From NCBI GenBank assembly GCA_024709955.1, contig JANJVS010000009.1, positions 1-56,317 of the forward strand: DNA of 56,317 nucleotides. The letters are read 5' to 3'. Every line of letters starts with the position of its first letter. Positions within the stretch are counted from its first letter, which is position 1. Shown here in pieces: positions 37,487-44,394 of this stretch. The position numbers and the translations under genes were made by a program. The stretch comes from Rhodocyclaceae bacterium (GTDB lineage: Bacteria; Pseudomonadota; Gammaproteobacteria; Burkholderiales; Rhodocyclaceae). The notes under the pieces were generated by a model. It worked only from the letters and a program-made list of their open reading frames with translations, did not search any database and had not been told where the DNA came from.

Positions 37487-38366
37487 ACAGCTCGATCTCC
37501 ATGCCCTCGTAGGCGAGCAAGACTTCGCAGCCGGGATCGGGGTTGCGCGCCAGCGCCTCGGCGAAGACGGACTCGAGCTCGTCGTCGCCGCGCGTCGGCT
37601 CGTGGTGGGTACACAGCAGCCGCCCGGCGCCGATGCGCCGCGCCATGGCGATGGCGTGATCGAAGGTGCCGTGGCCCCAGCCGATCTTGGGCGGATATTC
37701 GGCGCTGGTGTAGGCCGAATCGCAGATCAGCACATCCACCGGGCCAATCGCCCGGTCGAGCTCGGCCTGGCGCTGGTCGATCATCGCCTGGTATTCGCCA
37801 TGGCCCGGATCGTCCGGAGCATAGATGTTGCCCCAGGGCTCGTGGTCGCCGGTGAAGAACATCGACTTGCCGTTGCACTCGATGCGGTAGCCGAGGTCGG
37901 TGACCGGGTGGTTCATCAACACCGGCGTCACCATGGCGGCGCCGATCGCCACCGGCTCGCCGACGGTGAGCGTGCGGTATTCGATGCGCGCCCTGAGCTC
38001 CGCCTCGCGGATCGGGAAGAAGCTGTATTGCATCTGCACGTTCATCACCTGCTCGATGCCCTGCATCGAGACGATGTCGTAGGCGCCGTGGATGCACACC
38101 TGGTTGCCCGGGATGAACAGGGGCACGAAGAAGGGCAGCCCCTGGATGTGGTCCCAATGGGTATGGGTGATGAAGATATTGGCCATCACCGGCAGGCGCG
38201 CCAGCAGCGTCTGCGCCAGCGGGAAGATGCCGGTGCCGGCGTCGAGGATGATCAGGCTGTCGTCGTCGCCACGCACCTCGATGCAGGTGGTGTTGCCGCC
38301 GTAGCGCACAGTACGCGGGCCGGGGGAAGGAATCGAGCCGCGCACCCCCCACATCTTGATCTTCAT
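37485..38366 (-). CDS. Metallo-beta-lactamase-fold hydrolase
   Basis: 293 aa from ATG 38366, which has AGGA seven bases upstream; a longer frame to 38402 overlaps the HDOD gene. Starts MKIKMWGVRGSIPSPGP and carries the metal site HTHWDH near residue 67, then later D/H ligands (GDHEPWG and a final CTHHEP). Belongs to the MBL group often called cAMP phosphodiesterase-like or RNase Z-related; the substrate is not known. Ten bases after the HDOD gene, suggesting a shared signalling function. Confidence 0.88.
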   Translation of the reverse strand: MKIKMWGVRGSIPSPGPRTVRYGGNTTCIEVRGDDDSLIILDAGTGIFPLAQTLLARLPVMANIFITHTHWDHIQGLPFFVPLFIPGNQVCIHGAYDIVSMQGIEQVMNVQMQYSFFPIREAELRARIEYRTLTVGEPVAIGAAMVTPVLMNHPVTDLGYRIECNGKSMFFTGDHEPWGNIYAPDDPGHGEYQAMIDQRQAELDRAIGPVDVLICDSAYTSAEYPPKIGWGHGTFDHAIAMARRIGAGRLLCTHHEPTRGDDELESVFAEALARNPDPGCEVLLAYEGMEIEL

Positions 38367-38376
38367 CGCCGTCCTT

Positions 38377-39246
38377 TCACTTTGCGGTACCGATCTGGGC
38401 AAAGGCCTGGGCGTCGGCGACGATCTTCTCCAGGTCGCCGAGGGCGGCGCTCACCACCTCGATGTCGCCACCAAAGCGCCCGGGCAGTTGCGCCGCCTCC
38501 TCGTCGCGCCAGGGATTGCCGGAGTCGCCGAACTCGTGCTTGCGGCAGATGGCATCGGCCATGCGCAGGCAGTCGAGCATCGCCCCCGGTTCGGCATGCG
38601 CGGCATGGTGATCGCGGATGCAGTTCACGAGCGGCTCGGCGAATTGCCACTTCTTCGCCAGCAGGGCGCCGACGTAGGCATGGTCGGCGCCGATCGCCTC
38701 GGTCTCGGCGGCGTACAGCGGCATGCCACGGTCGACGGTGAAGGCCAGCGCCTTCATGAACTCGCCGGACATGAACTGGGCGAACACCACCTTGCCGAAG
38801 TCGTGCAGCAGCCCGGCGATGTAGCAGTCGCCCGGATCGGCCTCGGCGCGCGCGTATTTCTCGCAGAGCAGGCGCGCCACGGCGGCGACCGTCAGGGAAT
38901 GCAGCAGGTAGCGCTGGATGTCGAAGCCGGTGGTGTTGAAGCGCGGCAGGATGCCGACGGCGGCGAAGGACAGCGCGAGGTTCTTGATGGTGTTGATGCC
39001 CAGATAGACCACCGACTGGCCGACCGAGGTGATCTTGTTGGGCAGGCCGTAATAGGCCGAGTTGATGACCCGCAGGATCTTCATGGTCATCACCGGGTCC
39101 TTCTCGATGACGCCGACCAGGTCCTTGGGCAGGCAGTTGATGTTGCGCGTCATCTCCAGGATGGTCTGCACGCTCTTCGGAAAGGCGGGCATGCGCTCGA
39201 CGGCCGTGACCAGCTTGCGTTCGAGTTCCAGGGAGATTTGGGGCAT
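38377..39246 (-). CDS. HDOD-domain signalling protein
   Basis: 289 aa. HDOD domain from about residue 18 to 215: LPAFPKSVQTIL-type start (here VERMPAFPKSVQTILEMTR), VIEKDPVMTMKILRVINSAYYG, and the degenerate HD-like helix with LLHDFGKVVFAQF near 147. HDOD proteins are non-catalytic relatives of HD-GYP phosphodiesterases used in c-di-GMP, motility and stress signalling. Paired with the downstream metallo-hydrolase. Confidence 0.9.
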   Translation of the reverse strand: MPQISLELERKLVTAVERMPAFPKSVQTILEMTRNINCLPKDLVGVIEKDPVMTMKILRVINSAYYGLPNKITSVGQSVVYLGINTIKNLALSFAAVGILPRFNTTGFDIQRYLLHSLTVAAVARLLCEKYARAEADPGDCYIAGLLHDFGKVVFAQFMSGEFMKALAFTVDRGMPLYAAETEAIGADHAYVGALLAKKWQFAEPLVNCIRDHHAAHAEPGAMLDCLRMADAICRKHEFGDSGNPWRDEEAAQLPGRFGGDIEVVSAALGDLEKIVADAQAFAQIGTAK

Positions 39247-39315
39247 CGCAGCGTCGGGGATCTGGCTGAGCGTCGCCCCATTATATCGGCATGGGCCGCC
39301 GCCGTGCGCCCACGG

Positions 39316-40203
39316 CTAGGCGGCCGCGACTCGTTCGTGGTAGCGGGCGCGGTAGAGCAGGCGGCGCTTGTCCGGGGTCTCGGCGAAGCCGCTACGGTCG
39401 TGCAGCACGTTGTTGCAGACCAGTCCCATGCCGGGTTCGAGACGGCCATGCAGGGTCCATGGCGTCGGCGCCGCGAGGACGCGTTCGAGCGCCGCCACGG
39501 CGGCGCGGGTGGCGGCGTCGTCGCGCCAGGAGATACTGACGGTGCGCGCCGTGTAACGCATGTGCAAGGTACCATCGGCGTTCACCGAGAACACCGGCCC
39601 GGGCTGCGCGGCGCGCGCCACGCCGCTCTCGTCGAGGCGCGGCGGAATGGTCATCGCGTCGGGCGCCGAGAGGGCGCGGACCAGCTCGGGGTGCTCGTCG
39701 CGCAGCAGAATATAGGCGATCTCGTGGTCGAGCAGCTGGTTTTCCCCGCCCCGCGCGGCGCTTTGCACGCAGTGCAGCAGCAGGCCGCGGATGGTGCGCT
39801 CGGGCGCGTTGTAGTAACCGTCGGTGTGCCAGCGGATCGGCTTGTCGGTATAGGGAATGAAATCCTTGCGCTCGCCGCGCTGCTCGGCGCCGATCACCGA
39901 GAGCGGCGAAATGCCGTCGCCATCCGTCAGCCAGTGGCCGTCCAAGGTCTTGAGCCCGAGCTGCTCGCCGAGCAGGCGGGGAATGTCCTTGTCGGGATCC
40001 GTGCCGGTGCTGCCGACATAGATCGCCATGTTGCAGCGGGCATTGAGCGCGACGATGCGCTGGCGCTGCTCCACCGCGAGCCGGCGCGGATCGGCGACCT
40101 CGACGACGATGTCCTCGATGCGGCGCGGGGCGGTGTCGAGCTTCTGTTCGCGCCAGGCGCGATAGGCCGCGACGCCGGCCAGGTCGAAAGGGGAAGCGGA
40201 CAT
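39316..40203 (-). CDS. TauD/TfdA-family Fe(II)/2-oxoglutarate dioxygenase
   Basis: 295 aa. Iron ligands: WHTDGYY (H and D of HxD, near residue 125) and a distal H in NNVLHDRSGF near 272; an arginine follows in DKRRLLYRARYH for 2-oxoglutarate. Family members release sulfite from sulfonates or hydroxylate other small acids. Position within the sulfur-relay operon suggests a sulfur-linked substrate, but this is inference. Five bases after the upstream unknown gene. Confidence 0.85.
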   Translation of the reverse strand: MSASPFDLAGVAAYRAWREQKLDTAPRRIEDIVVEVADPRRLAVEQRQRIVALNARCNMAIYVGSTGTDPDKDIPRLLGEQLGLKTLDGHWLTDGDGISPLSVIGAEQRGERKDFIPYTDKPIRWHTDGYYNAPERTIRGLLLHCVQSAARGGENQLLDHEIAYILLRDEHPELVRALSAPDAMTIPPRLDESGVARAAQPGPVFSVNADGTLHMRYTARTVSISWRDDAATRAAVAALERVLAAPTPWTLHGRLEPGMGLVCNNVLHDRSGFAETPDKRRLLYRARYHERVAAA

Positions 40204-40208
40204 GTCGT

Positions 40209-40817
40209 TCAGTCGATGGAGCCGCGCAAGTCCTGGCGGCGTTGGCTATGCGCGGTGTCGGGATGGAAGAGGCCCGTGAGCGTCTTGTCGAGCGTCTTCA
40301 GGGCCTCGGGCGCCTCGATGTCCATGGCCTGATCGACGACCCAGAGCTTGTCCTTCTCGGGCAGCACGTCGCGCAGGCAGGCGGCGAAGAAGCGCCTGAA
40401 GCCGAAGTCCGGACCGTTCTCGTCGAGGCCGAATTCGGCGTACTCGGCGGCACGCCGGTTGAACAGGTCGATGAAATGCCGCTGCGACTCGCCGGGCACC
40501 GCCGCGCCGAGCAACATGATGTTGTTCTCCTCGACGAAGCGCGCGATGTTCTGCGCCAGCGCCGTGGTGAACTCGATCCGGTCCGCCGCGTCGAGTTCAC
40601 GGTAGGCGACCCGGTCGGCGCACACCGCCAGGAACACGAGGAACTCGCAGACGAAATCGAAATAAGGGCGGCCGATGTCGATATCGTAGTCGGCCTTGCG
40701 CATGCGCTTGATCGACTCGATGGCCAGCTTCCAGGCCAGCACGGCCACCACCGAGGCCAGCGTCGCGGCCGAGCGCTGGCCGCTGGAGTGGAACTTCGTC
40801 TTGATGCGGATGGCCAT
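40209..40817 (-). CDS. Conserved-looking protein of unknown function
   Basis: 202 aa from ATG 40817 (a GTG at 40829 would add four residues). I do not recognise a family. It is mainly helical and soluble, with charged KRMRKADYDIDIGRPYFDF, an aromatic VCEFLVFLAVCADRVAYREL segment and an ALAQNIARFVEENNIMLLG helix; two cysteines lie near residues 58 and 67 and one near 150. GGTGAG, provided by the neighbouring 25-bp repeat, lies about nine bases upstream of the ATG and may serve as the ribosome binding site. Co-transcribed with the dioxygenase. Confidence 0.75.
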   Translation of the reverse strand: MAIRIKTKFHSSGQRSAATLASVVAVLAWKLAIESIKRMRKADYDIDIGRPYFDFVCEFLVFLAVCADRVAYRELDAADRIEFTTALAQNIARFVEENNIMLLGAAVPGESQRHFIDLFNRRAAEYAEFGLDENGPDFGFRRFFAACLRDVLPEKDKLWVVDQAMDIEAPEALKTLDKTLTGLFHPDTAHSQRRQDLRGSID

Positions 40818-40826
40818 GTTTGCACT

Positions 40827-40851
40827 CACCGTCCCGCCGGCGCCGACTTCC
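40827..40851 (+). repeat. 25-bp interspersed element between the DsrC-like and unknown genes
   Basis: Reads CACCGTCCCGCC then GGCGCCGACTTCC, about three mismatches, the last two in the T-run. On the minus strand its GGTGAG end falls where a Shine-Dalgarno for the gene starting at 40817 would be. Confidence 0.65.
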
Positions 40852-40915
40852 GCGCGACCGGGGCGGGCGGTCGCGCGAGGAGAAGGCGGACGCGGCGGGA
40901 TCTACGGTTGGATTA

Positions 40916-41254
40916 TTAGTAGCCGCCCTTGCCCTTGGGCTGGGGCAGGCCGGCGATGCGGCAACCCTGCTTGGCGGCGCCGCCGTCCGGGAACAGGTCG
41001 AACATCAGCTTGTTGTCGGCCTCGGGCATGTCGGCCTCGTCCTGCAGGCCCTTGACCAGGTTGCGCGCGTTGGGCGTGTGGCCGTCTTCCTTGTACTTCT
41101 CGCGCAGGTAGTTGATGATCTTCCAGTGCTGGTCGGTCAGTTCGAGATTCTCGGCGGCGGCGAAGGCCTGCACGGCCTCATCGCTGAAGTCGGGCTCCAG
41201 CAGGTAGCCGTAATCGTCGACTTCCTTCTCTTCACCATTGATGACGATGCTCAT
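40916..41254 (-). CDS. DsrC/TusE-family protein lacking the C-terminal cysteine
   Basis: 112 aa. Family features: INGEEKEVDDYGYL start, LTDQHWKIINYLREKYKEDGHTP, and LFPDGGAAKQGCRIAGLP near the end. True DsrC has two C-terminal cysteines; the upstream one is kept here (GCRIAGLP) but the penultimate cysteine is replaced, the tail being KGKGGY. The canonical DsrC is encoded at 46584. A one-cysteine form cannot form the DsrC intramolecular disulfide or trisulfide, so it may be a regulator, a sulfur-relay variant or an RNA/DNA-binding relative. AGGAGG-like site before the start. Confidence 0.9.
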   Translation of the reverse strand: MSIVINGEEKEVDDYGYLLEPDFSDEAVQAFAAAENLELTDQHWKIINYLREKYKEDGHTPNARNLVKGLQDEADMPEADNKLMFDLFPDGGAAKQGCRIAGLPQPKGKGGY

Positions 41255-41286
41255 GGGTATCCTCCTTGGATTGATGGGGGTTGAGA

Positions 41287-41769
41287 TTATTTTTTACGCA
41301 GATAGAACTCGTGGGCGTTGCGGGCCATCGGCAGCGAAGCCAGCACCTCGACCGCCGCCGCCCGGCCCCAGGACTCGATGTCGGCCACCGCGCCGGGACA
41401 GTCGCTGACCAGCTGCAGCACCTCGCCGGCCTTCATGCCGTCGAGCAGGCGCTTGGCCTCCAGGATCGGGCCCGGGCAGGACACGCCGCGTATGTCGAGG
41501 GTGGCATGGGCGATCGGCGTGGTGCTCGCGCCGCCGGCCTTGCGCAGGGTATAGGCGGTTCTGCCGTCGGCCTGCCTGACGCTGGAAACCAGCTCGTTGC
41601 CGGTGAACTTGCACCAGGCGAACAGGTCGTCCGAGGTGCCGGGACAGTCGGACAGCAGCAGCATGGTCTGGCCGGCCTGCAGGTCGTCGACGATCTTCTT
41701 CGCGCCGAGCAGGGGCGCCGGGCATGGCAGCCCCGAGAGGTCGATGGTGACGGCGGGTTTGTCGGACAT
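41287..41769 (-). CDS. Tandem TusA-TusA sulfur-carrier fusion
   Basis: 160 aa made of two TusA domains: residues about 8-78 with LSGLPCPAPLLGAKK and about 88-160 with IRGVSCPGPILEAKR. Both keep the CPxP motif whose cysteine carries persulfide sulfur. Single-domain TusA is about 75-80 aa, so this is a fusion. A second cysteine occurs in each domain (SDCPG). AGGAGGAGATCACC precedes the ATG. TusA passes sulfur from rhodanese to DsrEFH and DsrC in sulfur oxidisers; a two-headed version might hold or hand over two sulfur atoms. Confidence 0.92.
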   Translation of the reverse strand: MSDKPAVTIDLSGLPCPAPLLGAKKIVDDLQAGQTMLLLSDCPGTSDDLFAWCKFTGNELVSSVRQADGRTAYTLRKAGGASTTPIAHATLDIRGVSCPGPILEAKRLLDGMKAGEVLQLVSDCPGAVADIESWGRAAAVEVLASLPMARNAHEFYLRKK

Positions 41770-41828
41770 GGTGATCTCCTCCTGCAAGATTGTCGAATGG
41801 GCGTCGCGGGATCGGCCTGGCGCGAAAT

Positions 41829-42455
41829 TCATTCTAGCGTCGCGACCGCGGTGGTCGAGCGGTGCGGGACGAAAATCCCACATCCCCGCTTGCGTTCGCC
41901 GCCCAGACCGACGCATTGCATGGCCAGATTCTGTTCCTTGTCGAGGCCGAGCAGCATGAGGCTGAATCCGCTCAGCACGCCGTCGGCGGTCCGGGCGCTT
42001 TGCGCCTTGCCGCAAATCAGGTTCGGCGCCATGCCCAGGGCGGACAGTTGCGTCCTGCAGGCGGCGAGAAAGTCCGCCTCGGCGATCGCCGCGTCGGCGG
42101 CGCCGCCGACGGCGACGAATTTCGCGTAGAGCACGGGCGCAACCTGAAGTTCGCGCACCTGCGCCGCGCCCACCTCCACCGCATGATCGGCCAGCCGGAG
42201 TCGCGCGCCGACCAATGCCTGCGCCGCCGCCACTCTTGCGCGCGGCAGGCGCAGGCCGAGCCGGCTGCGACGCGCGAGATACCAGACGCGCGCGCCGGGA
42301 CTCAGGCCCGCCAGGGGATGCACGCCGGCCAGGGGCTCGTCCTCGAACCAGGGCAGCACCGCGCGGATGGCCTGCCACAGCGCGTCGGCGTAGTCCTCCG
42401 GCACGCCCTCCCCCCGCAGCGCGAAGTGCAGGTCGACGATCTCAGGGTTCGTCAC
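41829..42455 (-). CDS. Orphan Cas6/Cmx6-like RAMP protein
   Basis: 208 aa, GTG start overlapping the upstream gene by 14 bp. It matches the pattern I know for the Cas6/Cmx6 (type I-MYXAN-like) group: EIVDLHFALRGEGVPEDYADAL opening (quoted in part), PLAGLSPGARVWYLARRSRLGLRLP, NLICGKAQSAR, and the C-terminal glycine-rich GLGGERKRGCGIFVPHR typical of RAMP RNA-binding folds. Cas6 proteins bind and cut hairpins in CRISPR transcripts. No other cas gene and no CRISPR array are in the window; the neighbours are sulfur-relay genes. Function is therefore open: binding of another RNA is plausible. Confidence 0.75.
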   Translation of the reverse strand: MTNPEIVDLHFALRGEGVPEDYADALWQAIRAVLPWFEDEPLAGVHPLAGLSPGARVWYLARRSRLGLRLPRARVAAAQALVGARLRLADHAVEVGAAQVRELQVAPVLYAKFVAVGGAADAAIAEADFLAACRTQLSALGMAPNLICGKAQSARTADGVLSGFSLMLLGLDKEQNLAMQCVGLGGERKRGCGIFVPHRSTTAVATLE

Positions 42456-42762
42456 AGCGCGCCCCGTCCGCCGCGTTGGAGTCCGGTCCGGCCGCCAGCT
42501 GCCGGCGCGACCAGGCAGCCATCTGCTCGGCCCAGCGTCCGGCGGTCACCGCGTCGATATCGAAGATGGTGAAGCGCGTCCGTTCGCGAATGCGCAGGCG
42601 CAACATGGGCATCCCCCCCGCCGCGAACTCGATCTGCTGCAATTCGATCTCCTGGTTGCCGATAGGCACCCGAAACTTGTCTAGGCTGGTAATCTTATCC
42701 ACGTTGGAATCCAGGAAACGGAACGGAACAGGCTCCGGCAGGCCGGCAACCTTGCGATGCAT
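42442..42762 (-). CDS. Small protein of unknown function, first gene of the sulfur-satellite operon
   Basis: 106 aa; not recognised. Mixed alpha/beta with VPIGNQEIELQQIEF, a basic MLRLRIRERTRFTIFDIDAVTAG stretch (quoted in part) and a final helix with RWAEQMAAWSRRQ. It overlaps the Cas6-like gene by 14 bp, so the two are likely translated together. The ATG at 42762 and codons 2-4 lie in one arm of a perfect inverted repeat, and no Shine-Dalgarno is visible. Confidence 0.7.
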   Translation of the reverse strand: MHRKVAGLPEPVPFRFLDSNVDKITSLDKFRVPIGNQEIELQQIEFAAGGMPMLRLRIRERTRFTIFDIDAVTAGRWAEQMAAWSRRQLAAGPDSNAADGARCDEP

Positions 42763-42794
42763 GTTTATGTGGGGCCGGACTATCGCATCGCAAG
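42751..42794 (-). promoter_or_regulatory. Perfect 10-bp inverted repeat over the start of the Cas6-like operon
   Basis: CTTGCGATGC (42751-42760) and GCATCGCAAG (42785-42794), arms identical as inverted repeat, 24-nt loop. On the minus-strand transcript the 3' arm covers codons 2-4 of the 106-aa gene and the last base of its ATG, with the rest of the ATG at the loop edge. It could be an operator or an RNA hairpin controlling translation. Confidence 0.6.
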
Positions 42795-42842
42795 ATGGGA
42801 CAGACCATCACCGCATGGGCGTGGCGCCGCATACTCCCTCCG

Positions 42843-42881
42843 GGTAGGTTCACCTAACCCATCGAAAGGGGTTAATCTACC
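42843..42881 (+). promoter_or_regulatory. Nested dyad in the dsr control region
   Basis: GGTAG (42843-42847) pairs with CTACC (42877-42881), and TAACCC (42855-42860) with GGGTTA (42869-42874), all within the 233-bp divergent region between the dsrA start (42996) and the minus-strand operon. Could be a regulator-binding dyad or leader hairpin. No clear -35/-10 pair was found. dsrA has AGAGGAG seven or so bases before its ATG. Confidence 0.5.
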
Positions 42882-42995
42882 TGCCGGAGGTATGGTGCGT
42901 CGAACGGTGCCGACCTGATAATTGCCGCAAATTCGGGATTGGACGCGCGCCACGCGAACAGTTCCCCAACAGCCACGGAAAGAAGAGGAGACAAC

Positions 42996-44294
42996 ATGGC
43001 CAAACAGCCTCACGCTACCCCTTTGCTTGACCAACTCGAGACCGGCCCCTGGCCCAGCTTCGTCACCGGTTTGAAGCGTCTTGCCAAGGACAAGGATTAC
43101 GTCGTCGATCTGCTCGGCCACCTCGAGCACTCCTACAAGACCCGCAAGGGCTATTGGAAGGGTGGCACGGTGGGCGTGTTCGGATACGGCGGCGGCGTCA
43201 TTCCGCGCTTCACCGAAATCAAGGACGAAAAGACCGGCGAACCCGTCTTCAAGGACGCCGCCGAGTTCCACACCATCCGCATCATGCCGCCCGCTGGCTG
43301 GCACTACGATACCGACACCCTGCGCAAGTTCTGCGACATCTGGGAAAAGTACGGCTCCGGCCTGATCGCCCTGCACGGCCAGACCGGCGACATCATGCTC
43401 CAGGGCTGCACCACCGAGAATGTTCAGCCCGCCTGGGACCAGATCAACGAGATGGGCTTCGACATGGGTGGCGCCGGTCCGGCCGTGCGTACCGGCATGT
43501 CCTGCGTCGGCGCGGCGCGCTGCGAGCAGTCCTGCTACGACGAAGCCAAGGCGCATCAGATGATCATCAACCGCTTCCTCGATGACATCCACCGCCCGGC
43601 CCTGCCCTACAAGTTCAAGTTCAAGTTCTCCGGCTGCGGCAACGACTGCATGAACTCGATCCAGCGCTCGGACATGGCGATCATCGGCACCTGGCGCGAC
43701 AACATGAGCACCGACGAGGCGCTCGCCAAGAAGTGGTTCGCCAAGCACGGCCTGAACGAACTGATCAACGACGTCGTCAGCATGTGCCCGACCCGCGCCA
43801 TCCAGCTCAAGGACAGCAAGGACGTGCGCAAGGACGCCCATGTCTCCGCCGTCGCGGTGAACGACAGCCAGTCGCTCGAGATCGACAACAAGGACTGCGT
43901 GCGCTGCATGCACTGCATCAACGTCATGACCGGCGCCCTCGGCCCGGGCAAGGACAAGGGCGCCACCATCCTGGTCGGCGGCCACAGCCACCTCAAGATC
44001 GGCGCGACGATGGGCACCGTGGTCGTGCCGTTCTTCGACCTCAAGAAGGACGAGGACTACGAGAACCTGGTCGAGCTGGCTGGCACCATGGTCGATTTCT
44101 TCGCCGAGAACGCGCTGGAGCACGAGCGCATCGGCGAGACGATCGAGCGCATCGGCCTGGTCAACTTCCTCGAGGGTGTCGGCCTGGATGTGGATGCCAA
44201 CATGGTCAACAACCCGCGCATGAACCCCTACGTCCGCACCGACGGCTGGGACGAGGAAGTCGCGAAGATCAACGCCAAGAAGGCGGCGGCTTAA
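42996..44294 (+). CDS. dsrA: Dissimilatory sulfite reductase alpha subunit
   Basis: 432 aa from ATG 42996 (AGAGGAG upstream). Siroheme-[4Fe-4S] ligands are visible in CVGAARCEQSC near residue 169 and FSGCGNDCMNS near 212; the inserted ferredoxin domain has CVRCMHCINVM near 301. In sulfur oxidisers the DsrAB siroheme enzyme runs in reverse and turns DsrC-bound sulfur to sulfite. The operon's dsrL and dsrEFH argue for the oxidative type. A 100-bp gap follows before dsrB. Confidence 0.98.
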   Translation: MAKQPHATPLLDQLETGPWPSFVTGLKRLAKDKDYVVDLLGHLEHSYKTRKGYWKGGTVGVFGYGGGVIPRFTEIKDEKTGEPVFKDAAEFHTIRIMPPAGWHYDTDTLRKFCDIWEKYGSGLIALHGQTGDIMLQGCTTENVQPAWDQINEMGFDMGGAGPAVRTGMSCVGAARCEQSCYDEAKAHQMIINRFLDDIHRPALPYKFKFKFSGCGNDCMNSIQRSDMAIIGTWRDNMSTDEALAKKWFAKHGLNELINDVVSMCPTRAIQLKDSKDVRKDAHVSAVAVNDSQSLEIDNKDCVRCMHCINVMTGALGPGKDKGATILVGGHSHLKIGATMGTVVVPFFDLKKDEDYENLVELAGTMVDFFAENALEHERIGETIERIGLVNFLEGVGLDVDANMVNNPRMNPYVRTDGWDEEVAKINAKKAAA

Positions 44295-44322
44295 TCCGCG
44301 TTTTTTCCCGCGCTGACCGGCA

Positions 44323-44340
44323 CCGGTTCCTTGGAACCGG
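44323..44340 (+). other. Hairpin between dsrA and dsrB
   Basis: CCGGTTCC (44323-44330), TT, GGAACCGG (44333-44340): a perfect stem with a very short loop and no T-tract after it. It lies 29 bp past the dsrA stop. Likely an mRNA processing or stabilising structure that balances the two subunits rather than a terminator. Confidence 0.5.
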
Positions 44341-44394
44341 CCGCCGGCCAGACGGATACCCCTACTCGAAAAACGACATTTCCGGAGACGATTC

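Noticed and set aside
37485-42996. CRISPR array to go with the Cas6-like gene
   Set aside because: No direct repeats with regular spacers were found on either strand near the gene or elsewhere in the window.
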